A stretch of 64,000 nt of DNA from DATKNA01 sp963755755 (GTDB taxonomy: Bacteria; Actinomycetota; Actinomycetes; Actinomycetales; Kineosporiaceae). Positions 56,971-64,000 of the stretch are shown here, in pieces (position 1 is the stretch's first letter; the number at the start of each line of letters is the position of its first letter). A model generated the notes under the pieces. That model did not search any database. It was given only the letters and a program-made list of their open reading frames with translations, and was not told the DNA's origin. The stretch lies in contig CAVWLJ010000004.1 of NCBI GenBank assembly GCA_963755755.1, positions 186,001 through 250,000 of the forward strand. The letters run 5' to 3'. Both the position numbers and the translations under genes were made by a program.

Positions 56971-58217
56971 CGCAGAGCCCACCGGCTCCGCCGGCCGAAC
57001 AGCAGCCCGTCGCCGCCGAGCCGGCGCCGCCGCCCTCGCGGTCGCGGTCCCGCTGGAACTCGGTGATCGTCACGGCCCTGGCGCTACTGAGCGCGCTCGT
57101 CGTCGGGGCGGTCCTCATCGTGATCGGCGACGAGCAGACCCGCACCGCCCTCGGCTACTTCTTCCAGTACCCGCAGGACACGTTCACCTACGGCTGGGAT
57201 GCCGTCTCCTCGGCGTACATCGCGCTGTTCGAGGGCGCGATCCTCGACCCCTCGACGCTCTCCTCCGGGGATCTCACGCAGATCCTCGCGCCGATCTCGG
57301 AGACGCTGCTCAACGCGGCACCCTTGATCTGCGCGGGTCTCTCCGTCGCGCTGGCCTTCCGGGCCGGGCTGTTCAACATCGGCGCCCAGGGCCAGATCAT
57401 CCTCGCCGCCGTCTTCGCCGGCTACGTCGGCTTCGCGTGGCACCTGCCGATCGGGCTGCACGTTCTCGTCGCCGTCGCGGCCGGCCTGCTGGGGGGCGCG
57501 CTCTGGGGCGGCATCGCCGGGTTGCTCAAGTCCCGGACCGGGGCCCACGAGGTCATCACGACGATCATGCTCAACTACGTGGCGCTGAACCTGCTGGGCT
57601 GGCTGCTGTCCGTGAGCTGGTTCCAGGCGCCGCCGTACAGCCAGGCCATCTCGCGGAACGTCGACAGCAGCGCCCGGCTGCCGCACCTGCTCGGCGGCGG
57701 CCTCCGGCTGCACTTCGGGCTCCTCCTCGCTCTCGCCGCCGCGGCCGGCACCGCCTGGCTGCTCGACCGGAGCACGCTGGGCTTCCGACTGCGGGCGGTC
57801 GGCGCGAACCCGGCGGCGGCGCGCACGGCGGGCATGAAGGTGGAGCCGTCGTACACCACCGTCATGCTCATCGCCGGCGCGCTGGCCGGACTGGCCGGCG
57901 TCAGCCAGATCCTCGGCACGAACCAGGCGGTGACCCAGGACATCGACGCCGGGTACGGCTTCGACGGCATCACCGTCGCCCTGCTCGGCCGCGCGACGCC
58001 GTGGGGGACCGTGCTCGCCGGTCTGTTGTTCGGCGCCCTGCGCGCGGGCGGCGTCGCCATGCAGGCGCGGACAGGCGTGCCGATCGACCTCATCACCGTG
58101 CTGCAGGCGCTCATCGTGCTCTTCATCGCCGCGCCGCAGCTCGTCCGCTCGATCTTCCGGATCCGCGCCGACAGGGCGGGCACCGGTCAGGTTCTCGCGA
58201 AGGGGTGGAACGGGTGA
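56967..58217 (+). CDS. Nucleoside ABC importer permease 1
   Basis: 416 residues. A Pro/Ala-rich polar N-terminus, then about ten helices, including VIVTALALLSALVVGAVLIV and the family region LICAGLSVALAFRAGLFNIGAQGQ, with the FNIGAQGQ motif of the BPD_transp_2 family. KSRTGAHEVITTIMLNYVAL follows. ATG 56967 overlaps the ATPase stop by 4 bases, and its own stop overlaps the next permease by 4. Confidence 0.93.
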   Translation: MTQSPPAPPAEQQPVAAEPAPPPSRSRSRWNSVIVTALALLSALVVGAVLIVIGDEQTRTALGYFFQYPQDTFTYGWDAVSSAYIALFEGAILDPSTLSSGDLTQILAPISETLLNAAPLICAGLSVALAFRAGLFNIGAQGQIILAAVFAGYVGFAWHLPIGLHVLVAVAAGLLGGALWGGIAGLLKSRTGAHEVITTIMLNYVALNLLGWLLSVSWFQAPPYSQAISRNVDSSARLPHLLGGGLRLHFGLLLALAAAAGTAWLLDRSTLGFRLRAVGANPAAARTAGMKVEPSYTTVMLIAGALAGLAGVSQILGTNQAVTQDIDAGYGFDGITVALLGRATPWGTVLAGLLFGALRAGGVAMQARTGVPIDLITVLQALIVLFIAAPQLVRSIFRIRADRAGTGQVLAKGWNG

Positions 58218-59506
58218 GCGTCGTCAACGCACCCGCGCCGGAACCGGTCGTCGTCCGGGAGGTCGTCGAACCGCCGCTGTCGCCGCGCCGGCGCACCGTC
58301 TCGGGCATCGTCCTGATCGTCGTCGGGGTCTTCATCGTGCTGGCGTTCGGGCTCGGCGCGAACAAGGGCTCGGCCACGTTCAGCCTGTCGCCGGTGGGTG
58401 AGCCGGAGGTCGACGTCTCCGTGCCCGCAGCCGCGACCAGCGGTCTGCTCGGCCTGGTCGTCGTGGGGCTCGGCCTCTGGCAGCTGCTCCGCGGCTTCGC
58501 GCGGCGGCGCATGAGCCTGATCACGGGGATCGCCATCGCGGCCTTCCTGCTGGGCTTCCTGTGCTGGGCCGCCAGCGGCTCGACGTTGCCGCTGCTCGGG
58601 CTGCTGCAGAGCACCATCCTCGCCGCCGTGCCGCTGGTCCTGGGCGCGCTCGGCGGCATCATGTGCGAGCGCACCGGCGTGATCAACGTCGCCATCGAGG
58701 GCCAGATGCTCGTCGGGGCCTTCGCCGGAGCCCTGTTCGCGTCGGTGAGCCACAACCTCGGCCTCGGCGTCCTCGCCGCGCTGATCAGCGGCGGGCTCAT
58801 GGGCGCACTGCTCGCGGTCTTCGCGATCCGCTACCTCGTCAACCAGGTGGTCCTCGGCGTCGTCCTCAACGTCTTCGCGCTGGGCCTGACCGGGTTCGCG
58901 TACGACGCGCTCATGCAGCCGCACACCGACCAGTACAACTCGCCCGCGGTGTTCTCCGCCGTCCAGATCCCGGTGCTCGGGGACATCCCGTTCATCGGGC
59001 CGCTCTTCTTCGACACCAACGTGCTCGTCTACGCGACGTACGTGCTCATCATCGTGGTCGACGTGGCGCTGTTCCGGACGCGCTGGGGTCTGCGGACGCG
59101 GGCCGTCGGCGAACACCCGAAGGCCGCGGACACCGTCGGCATCAAGGTGCTCCGCACCCGGTACGTCAACACCATCCTCGGCGGTCTCCTCGCCGGGCTC
59201 GCCGGCGCCTACCTCTCGATCGGCACGGTCGGGCCGTTCGGCAAGAACATGACGAACGGCCGTGGCTTCATCGCCCTCGCCGCCGTCATCTTCGGGCGGT
59301 GGAGCCCGCGGGGCGCGGTCGCGGCGGCGCTGCTCTTCGCGTTCGCGGACGCGCTGCAGACGCTGCTGACGATCATCCAGGCGCCGGTGCAGATCCCCTC
59401 GAACTTCCTCGCGATGGCGCCGTACCTGGCGACGATCTTCGCGGTGGCAGGCCTGGTCGGCCGGGTCCGGGCTCCCGCCGCCGACGGCGAGCCGTACGTC
59501 AAGTGA
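58214..59506 (+). CDS. Nucleoside ABC importer permease 2
   Basis: 430 residues from GTG 58214; the open frame continues upstream but within the first permease. Helices from residue 28 on; the family core AAVPLVLGALGGIMCERTGV is followed by INVAIEGQMLVGAFAGALFA. An N-terminal extension with three helices (TVSGIVLIVVGVFIVLAFGL; GLLGLVVVGLGLWQLL; LITGIAIAAFLLGFLCWAAS) is longer than in most relatives. Its stop overlaps the cytidine deaminase start by 4 bases. Confidence 0.92.
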   Translation: MSVVNAPAPEPVVVREVVEPPLSPRRRTVSGIVLIVVGVFIVLAFGLGANKGSATFSLSPVGEPEVDVSVPAAATSGLLGLVVVGLGLWQLLRGFARRRMSLITGIAIAAFLLGFLCWAASGSTLPLLGLLQSTILAAVPLVLGALGGIMCERTGVINVAIEGQMLVGAFAGALFASVSHNLGLGVLAALISGGLMGALLAVFAIRYLVNQVVLGVVLNVFALGLTGFAYDALMQPHTDQYNSPAVFSAVQIPVLGDIPFIGPLFFDTNVLVYATYVLIIVVDVALFRTRWGLRTRAVGEHPKAADTVGIKVLRTRYVNTILGGLLAGLAGAYLSIGTVGPFGKNMTNGRGFIALAAVIFGRWSPRGAVAAALLFAFADALQTLLTIIQAPVQIPSNFLAMAPYLATIFAVAGLVGRVRAPAADGEPYVK

Positions 59507-59913
59507 GCCCTCAGGAGGCCGTCGACTGGCCGGCGCTGCGGGCGGCCGCCCGCGAGGTGATGACCAGGGCGTACGCGCCGTACAGCCGCTTCCAGGTGGG
59601 CGCGGCGGGGTTGGTGGACGACGGCCGGGTCGTCGTCGGCTGCAACGTGGAGAACGCCTCGTACGGCCTCGGGCTGTGCGCCGAGTGCGGCCTCGTGGGG
59701 GCGCTGCACGCGGGCGGCGGCGGCCGGCTGGTCGCCGTCGCGGTCGTGGGTCCGGACGGCGAGCCGGTCATGCCCTGCGGCCGCTGCCGGCAGCTCCTGT
59801 GGGAGAACGGCGGCGCCGCGACGCTCCTCGAGACGCCGGCGGGTGTGCGCCCCATGACCGAGGTGCTGCCCGACGCCTTCGGTCCGGAGGAGCTGGTCCG
59901 CGCCGGCGACTGA
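59503..59913 (+). CDS. cdd: Cytidine deaminase
   Basis: Zinc enzyme converting cytidine and deoxycytidine to uridine and deoxyuridine. 136 residues from GTG 59503. YAPYSRFQVGAA and GCNVENASYGLGLCAECG hold the Cys ligand and catalytic Glu; VMPCGRCRQLLWE gives the other two Cys. Translationally coupled to the importer permease, which argues that the importer brings in nucleosides. Last gene of the importer operon. Confidence 0.96.
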   Translation: MSPQEAVDWPALRAAAREVMTRAYAPYSRFQVGAAGLVDDGRVVVGCNVENASYGLGLCAECGLVGALHAGGGGRLVAVAVVGPDGEPVMPCGRCRQLLWENGGAATLLETPAGVRPMTEVLPDAFGPEELVRAGD

Positions 59914-59931
59914 CGGCCGGCGACAGCCTCC

Positions 59932-60519
59932 CTACAGCGGGCTCGGTTCGTACTGGATGTACCGCTGTACCTCCCGAGCCCGGTCCAGCCCGGCGAGCCG
60001 GGCGACGAGGTGCAGCGCCATGTCGATACCGGCGGAGACGCCCGCGGACGTGACGACATCGCCGTCGTCGACGAACCGGTCCTGCGTGCGCACGTCGATG
60101 CTGGGGTCCAGCTCCGCGAGCAGGTCCAGGGAGGCCCAGTGCGTCGTCGCCGGGCGCCCCGCGAGCAGCCCGGCGGCTGCGTAGACGAGCGAGCCGGTAC
60201 AGACGCTCGTCATCAGGGCCACGCGCTCCCGCTCGGCCCGGACCCAGGCGAGGTGGTCGTCGTTCTTCAGCAGCGGGCGGGTGCCCTGGCCTCCGGGGTG
60301 GACGAGGACGTCGAGCGCGGGCGCCTCCGCCGTCGAGGTCAACGGGGTGAGCGTCAGCCCCTTGGCCGCGCGGACCGCCCGGCCGTCGCGGGAGAGCATC
60401 GTCACGCTCCACCCGTCGTCGGGCCAGCGCTGCGTCCAGGCCGCGAGCACCTCCCACGGCCCGACCGCGTCGAGCTCCTCGACGTCGTCGAAGATCAGGA
60501 TTCCGATGGTGTTGGTCAC
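59932..60519 (-). CDS. DJ-1/PfpI-family protein
   Basis: 195 residues from GTG 60519 (MTNTIGILIFDDVEELDAVG). The nucleophile elbow SVCTGSLVYAAAGLL holds the Cys, followed by RPATTHWASLDLLAEL and VTSAGVSAGIDMALHLVARL. This is the pattern of the single-domain relatives of GlxA regulators (ThiJ/PfpI, isonitrile-hydratase-like). Enzyme or chaperone activity is not predictable. GAGGCT at 60526-60531 is 6 bases before GTG. Divergent from a GlxA-type regulator with the same core domain. Confidence 0.88.
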   Translation of the reverse strand: MTNTIGILIFDDVEELDAVGPWEVLAAWTQRWPDDGWSVTMLSRDGRAVRAAKGLTLTPLTSTAEAPALDVLVHPGGQGTRPLLKNDDHLAWVRAERERVALMTSVCTGSLVYAAAGLLAGRPATTHWASLDLLAELDPSIDVRTQDRFVDDGDVVTSAGVSAGIDMALHLVARLAGLDRAREVQRYIQYEPSPL

Positions 60520-60613
60520 GACGTCAGCCTCGCCGACGACGCGCGGGCAGGGCGAGCGGCAGGAACGCATCTGTTCGCAAGGATCCTGCCGGAGTCGTGA
60601 GAGGCTCGGAGCC

Positions 60614-61555
60614 GTGCATCACGTCGTCGCGCTGGCCCTGCCGGACGTCGTCGCCTTCGACCTCGCCATTCCGTCGCAGGTCTTCGGCCACCGAGACGAA
60701 CGCGACGCCTACGCCTTCACGCTCTGCGCGCCCGAGGCGGGGCTCGTGCCGACGAGTTCGGGGTACGCGGTGCACGCGACGGCCGGGCTGGAGGCGCTCG
60801 CGGAGGCCGACACCGTCGTCGTCCCCGGCTACGTGCCCTGCGACCCGCCTCCGGAACCGGTCCGCGAGGGCCTGCGCGCCGCCGCAGCGCGGGGCGCGCG
60901 CGTGGTCTCGGTGTGCACCGGCGCGTTCGCGCTCGCCGCCGCCGGACTGCTCGACGGGCGCCGCGCCACCACGCACTGGCGGGACGCCGCCGAGCTCGCC
61001 CGCCGCCACCCCGCGGTGACCGTCGACGCCGGCGTCCTCTACGTCGACGAGGGCTCGATCCTCACCAGCGCGGGAGTCGCGGCCGGGATCGACCTCTGCC
61101 TGCACCTCGTCCGCCGGGACCGGGGCGCCGACGAGGCCGCCCGGATCGCCCGCCGCATGGTGGTCGCCCCGCATCGGGACGGCGGGCAGGCGCAGTTCGT
61201 CGACGTCCCGCTGCCGGCGGCGGGGGAGGGCCTGGCCGCGACCTGCGCCTGGGCCCTGGAGCACCTCGCCGAACCCCTTGCGGTCGCCGAGCTCGCCGCC
61301 CGGGCGGGCTGGGCGCCGCGGACCTTCGCCCGCCGGTTCGTCGCCGAGGTCGGGACGACGCCGCTGCGCTGGCTCGCCGCCCAGCGGGTGCTGCACGCGC
61401 GCCGGCTCCTGGAGACGACCGACCTGCCGGTCGACGCGGTGGCCGCCGCGAGCGGCCTGGGGACGGCGGCCAACCTCCGGCTCCACCTCGCCCGCGCCGC
61501 GAGCACGACGCCGACCGCCTACCGCCGGACCTTCCGCGGATCACCGCGGTCCTAG
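60614..61555 (+). CDS. GlxA-family regulator (DJ-1/PfpI domain plus AraC helix-turn-helix)
   Basis: 313 residues from GTG 60614. The N-terminal DJ-1-like domain has LPDVVAFDLAIPSQVFG, SVCTGAFALAAAGLLDGRRA and THWRDAAELARRHP, ending ILTSAGVAAGIDLCLHLVRR. The C-terminal AraC domain reads LAVAELAARAGWAPRTFARR and TTPLRWLAAQRVLHARRLLE. It probably controls its divergent neighbour or the nucleoside genes around it (inference). GAGGCT at 60601-60606 is 7 bases before GTG. Its stop codon overlaps the -10-like box of deoA. Confidence 0.9.
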   Translation: MHHVVALALPDVVAFDLAIPSQVFGHRDERDAYAFTLCAPEAGLVPTSSGYAVHATAGLEALAEADTVVVPGYVPCDPPPEPVREGLRAAAARGARVVSVCTGAFALAAAGLLDGRRATTHWRDAAELARRHPAVTVDAGVLYVDEGSILTSAGVAAGIDLCLHLVRRDRGADEAARIARRMVVAPHRDGGQAQFVDVPLPAAGEGLAATCAWALEHLAEPLAVAELAARAGWAPRTFARRFVAEVGTTPLRWLAAQRVLHARRLLETTDLPVDAVAAASGLGTAANLRLHLARAASTTPTAYRRTFRGSPRS

Positions 61556-61565
61556 AGTGTGCGCC

Positions 61566-62858
61566 ATGACGAGCCCAGGGTTCGCGGCGGTCGACGTGAT
61601 CATGAAGAAGCGTGATCGCGGTGAGCTCGCCGACGAGGAGATCGACTGGGTCGTCGACGCCTACACCCGGGGTGAGGTCGCGGACGAGCAGATGTCGGCG
61701 CTCGCCATGGCGATCCTGCTCAACGGGATGACCCGTCGCGAGGTGGCCCGGTGGACGGCCGCGATGATCGCCACCGGCGAGCGGCTGGACTTCTCCGGCC
61801 TCGGCCGGCCGACCGCCGACAAGCACTCCACCGGCGGTGTCGGTGACAAGATCACCCTGCCGTTGGCGCCCCTGGTCGCGGCCCACGGCGTGGCCGTCCC
61901 GCAGCTCTCCGGCCGCGGTCTCGGCCACACCGGCGGCACCCTCGACAAGCTGGAGTCGATCCCGGGCTGGCGGGCCGCCCTGAGCAACGACGCGATGACC
62001 GCGCAGCTCCGGGACGTGGGCGCCGTGGTCTGCGCCGCGGGCAGCGGCCTCGCGCCCGCCGACCGCAAGCTCTACGCCCTGCGGGACGTCACCGGCACCG
62101 TCGAGTCGATCCCGCTCATCGCGAGCTCGATCATGAGCAAGAAGATCGCCGAGGGCACGGGCGCGCTCGTGCTGGACGTCAAGGTCGGCAGCGGGGCGTT
62201 CATGAAGACCGCGGACGCGGCGCGCGAACTGGCCCGCACCATGGTCGACCTCGGCACGGACGCCGGGGTGCGGACCGTCGCCCTGCTCACGGACATGTCC
62301 ACGCCGCTGGGGCTCACGGCCGGGAACGCGCTGGAGGTGCGCGAGTCGCTCGAGGTGCTCGCGGGGGGCGGCCCGCCGGACGTGGTCGAGCTGACGCTCG
62401 CCCTCGCCCGGGAGATGCTCGCCGCCGCCGGGCGGAACGGCGTCGACCCGGCCGAGGCCCTCGCCGACGGGCGCGCCATGGACGTCTGGCGTCGCATGAT
62501 CGCCGCGCAGGGCGGTGACCCGGACGCGCCGCTCCCGGCCGCGCGCGAGACGCACACCGTGCTCGCACCGGCGGACGGCGTCCTGGTGCGGCTCGACGCG
62601 CTGGCCGTCGGCCTGGCGGCCTGGCGGCTCGGTGCCGGCCGCGCACGTAAGGAGGACGTCGTGCAGGCGACTGCCGGCGTCGAGCTGCACGCCAAGCCGG
62701 GGGCGGCGGTGCGGGCGGGGGAGCCGTTGCTGACCCTGCACACGGACACCCCGGAGCGGTTCGACGCGGCGCTGCGTGACCTCGAGGGCGGCTACGAGAT
62801 CGCGCCCGAGGGCGCGCGGCCCGAGTCGGGCCCGCTCGTCGTCGACCGCGTCGCCTGA
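61566..62858 (+). CDS. deoA: Thymidine phosphorylase
   Basis: Splits thymidine with phosphate into thymine and 2-deoxyribose-1-phosphate. 430 residues. The family signature SGRGLGHTGGTLDKLESIPG is at about residue 112; DKHSTGGVGDK binds phosphate; VDVIMKKRDRGELADEEI opens the protein; ALVLDVKVGSGAFMKT and TDMSTPLGLTAGNALEVRES follow. The pyrimidine-nucleoside phosphorylase class (deoA/pdp) cannot be separated by eye. TAGAGT at 61553-61558 is 7 bases before ATG 61566, giving a leaderless mRNA and overlapping the GlxA stop. Confidence 0.94.
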   Translation: MTSPGFAAVDVIMKKRDRGELADEEIDWVVDAYTRGEVADEQMSALAMAILLNGMTRREVARWTAAMIATGERLDFSGLGRPTADKHSTGGVGDKITLPLAPLVAAHGVAVPQLSGRGLGHTGGTLDKLESIPGWRAALSNDAMTAQLRDVGAVVCAAGSGLAPADRKLYALRDVTGTVESIPLIASSIMSKKIAEGTGALVLDVKVGSGAFMKTADAARELARTMVDLGTDAGVRTVALLTDMSTPLGLTAGNALEVRESLEVLAGGGPPDVVELTLALAREMLAAAGRNGVDPAEALADGRAMDVWRRMIAAQGGDPDAPLPAARETHTVLAPADGVLVRLDALAVGLAAWRLGAGRARKEDVVQATAGVELHAKPGAAVRAGEPLLTLHTDTPERFDAALRDLEGGYEIAPEGARPESGPLVVDRVA

Positions 62859-62868
62859 GGCGGGTCCG

Positions 62869-63252
62869 GTGGCCCCGCCGGCGCCCGAGGGCCGCCGCCC
62901 GCGCTCGCTCTACGGCCGTGGCAGCGAGCCCGACCCGCGGTTCTCTATGGCGAACGAACGGACGGCCCTGGCGTGGGTCCGCACGGCGCTCGCGCTCGTC
63001 GCCGGCGGTGTCGGGTTGACGTCCGTGGCCCGGCTGGCGGGCCTCTCCCGGGTACTCGACGTCGTCGCGGTCGTGCTGTGCGGCGGCGGCGCGGTGCTCG
63101 CCGCCGTCGCCGTCGTCGGCTGGCGCCGGCGGGAGCTCGCCATGCGGCTCGACGAGCCGCTGCCCCCTCCGGTGGCGCTCACCTGGCTCGGCGCCGCCGT
63201 CGCGGTCGCCGCCGTGGTGCTCGCCGGCTACATCGCGTTCGGCCGGGTCTGA
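62869..63252 (+). CDS. YidH/DUF202 membrane protein
   Basis: 127 residues from GTG 62869. A polar N-terminus with SEPDPRFSMANERTALAWVR, the DUF202 signature (PDxRxxxAxERTxLAWxRT), then three helices. Function unknown. 10 bases after deoA and 6 bases before a second DUF202 gene. Confidence 0.87.
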   Translation: MAPPAPEGRRPRSLYGRGSEPDPRFSMANERTALAWVRTALALVAGGVGLTSVARLAGLSRVLDVVAVVLCGGGAVLAAVAVVGWRRRELAMRLDEPLPPPVALTWLGAAVAVAAVVLAGYIAFGRV

Positions 63253-63258
63253 GCGGGC

Positions 63259-63537
63259 GTGATCCGCGACCCCGGGCTCCAGCCCGAGCGGACCCGGCTG
63301 GCCTGGCAACGCACAGGTGTCGCGACCGTCCTGGTCGGCTCGGCCGCCGCTGTCGCCGCCGCGCACCGCGAGGCGACGGGCGTGCTGCTCCTCGCCGCGG
63401 CCGCCTGCCTCGGCGCGGGGGCGGTGATCCTGCTCGGGGCGCGGACCGCCGTCGACGCCCCGTACGCCAGGCTCGTCCTCGGGGCGGCGGCCACGATCGC
63501 CATCGCCGTCGTGGGCATCGCCCTCGCTCTGACCTGA
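63259..63537 (+). CDS. DUF202 membrane protein, second copy
   Basis: 92 residues from GTG 63259: IRDPGLQPERTRLAWQRTGV carries the DUF202 start, followed by three helices (GVLLLAAAACLGAGAVILLG; VLGAAATIAIAVVGIALALT). Pairs of DUF202 proteins, one with and one without an extended N-terminus, are common in actinomycetes and may form a hetero-oligomer (inference). Confidence 0.87.
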   Translation: MIRDPGLQPERTRLAWQRTGVATVLVGSAAAVAAAHREATGVLLLAAAACLGAGAVILLGARTAVDAPYARLVLGAAATIAIAVVGIALALT

Positions 63538-63552
63538 GGCATGCTGCCCGCC

Positions 63553-63933
63553 ATGGCGTACCTGCTCGAGGCGTTCCTCGCGCCGTCCTTCCTCGCCGCC
63601 GAGGTGGCGGCGGCGGTCGGTTCGGTCGCGGTCCCCCTCGACGGGGAGATCGGGCTCGTCCCGCTGCCCGAGGCGGGCGGGCCGGAGGACGCCGAGAAGC
63701 GGATGGCAGGTCTCAGCCACCGAGGACCTGTCGCCTACGTCGAGGCGGAGTACTTCGGCGGCGTCGGCGAGCAGCGCGCGACGCTGTGGCGGGACGGCGT
63801 CGCCCAGGACCTCCCCGCCATCAACGAGGCGTTGCGCGCGCTCGGCGTCCGGCGCACCGGCGGTCGGGACGAGTTCGACACCGTCGGGCTGGGCCGGCAC
63901 CGGACGACGCAGGACTGGCTTCCGCCCGGTTAG
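63553..63933 (+). CDS. Unknown small protein
   Basis: 126 residues from ATG 63553 (MAYLLEAFLAPSFLAAEVAA); ATG 63541 is 12 bases upstream in frame, but CATGCT at 63540-63545 stands 7 bases before 63553, as in leaderless genes here. Mixed composition, no membrane segment after residue 25; FGGVGEQRATLWRDGVAQ and INEALRALGVRRTGGRDEFD are the most conserved-looking parts. I do not recognise the family. Its last base-pairs overlap the stop of the converging gene at the window end. Confidence 0.65.
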   Translation: MAYLLEAFLAPSFLAAEVAAAVGSVAVPLDGEIGLVPLPEAGGPEDAEKRMAGLSHRGPVAYVEAEYFGGVGEQRATLWRDGVAQDLPAINEALRALGVRRTGGRDEFDTVGLGRHRTTQDWLPPG

Positions 63934-64000
63934 CCCGCACCGCTCGAGTCCTCGGCCGGTGCGAGACCGGCCTCCATCGCGCGCAGCAGGCCCGCCAGGG
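63930..64000 (-). CDS. 3' end of a gene running in from the right
   Basis: A minus-strand frame open to the window edge reads LAGLLRAMEAGLAPAEDSSG, then AG and TAA (63930-63932). The composition looks coding. Too short to identify. It overlaps the end of the unknown small protein gene by 4 bases. Confidence 0.45.
   Translation of the reverse strand, partial: LAGLLRAMEAGLAPAEDSSGAG

Overview
The window is very GC-rich and nearly gene-saturated. It codes on both strands with short gaps, many 4-base start/stop overlaps and frequent GTG starts. Together with a dimeric icd1-type isocitrate dehydrogenase, a DUF5302 protein, a zinc-ribbon/FHA protein beside a VWA protein, and TANNNT boxes set 6-7 bases before many start codons, this points to an actinomycete (Actinomycetota). 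The set icd, trpS, YihY, D-Ala-D-Ala carboxypeptidase, sdhCDAB, cdd, deoA and M20 amidohydrolases recalls, from memory, the Rv3303-Rv3356 part of the Mycobacterium tuberculosis chromosome. I cannot name the genus. I see no prophage, insertion sequence, CRISPR array, rRNA or tRNA.

Layout. 1-4.3 kb: VWA protein (5' end missing), zinc-ribbon/FHA protein, malate dehydrogenase, AraC-type regulator. 4.3-8.7 kb: DinB-like protein, MFS transporter, icd, lipoprotein. 8.8-13.5 kb: one-carbon block, with purU facing away from a glyA-folD operon headed by a ZTP riboswitch, then a cold-shock gene with a strong terminator. 13.6-23.6 kb, all minus strand: M20 hydrolase, SWIM zinc-finger protein, two ABC ATPases, a giant FtsX-like permease and an SNF2 helicase. 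23.6-28.7 kb: DUF5302 protein, manA, a GATase/S51-like protein with a CysS-like tail, two alpha/beta hydrolases and a ribbon-helix-helix-like protein.

28.7-38 kb is a complete alpha-galactoside system. On the minus strand are a DeoR-type repressor, galT, galK and a coupled hydrolase. Divergently on the plus strand are a sugar-binding lipoprotein, two permeases and a GH36 alpha-galactosidase. The importer brings in the oligosaccharide, the galactosidase releases galactose, and GalK/GalT feed it into the Leloir pathway. The 428-bp divergent region holds candidate operators. No sugar-importer ATPase is present, so a shared MsiK-type ATPase is likely.

38-54 kb: DUF1906 exported protein, trpS, 2H phosphoesterase, YihY membrane protein, D-Ala-D-Ala carboxypeptidase, sdhCDAB, cyclase-family protein, diguanylate cyclase, mannose-1-phosphate guanylyltransferase, a coenzyme-B12 mutase large subunit and a second M20 hydrolase. 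54-64 kb: nucleoside salvage, made of a BMP-type lipoprotein, ATPase, two permeases and cytidine deaminase in one operon, then a divergent DJ-1/PfpI-GlxA pair, thymidine phosphorylase, two DUF202 membrane proteins and small unknowns.

Caution: about seventeen genes carry apparent frameshifts, densest at 22-30 kb, although each protein reads on in another frame. I take these as base-calling indels, not real decay, and give whole-gene spans for them.
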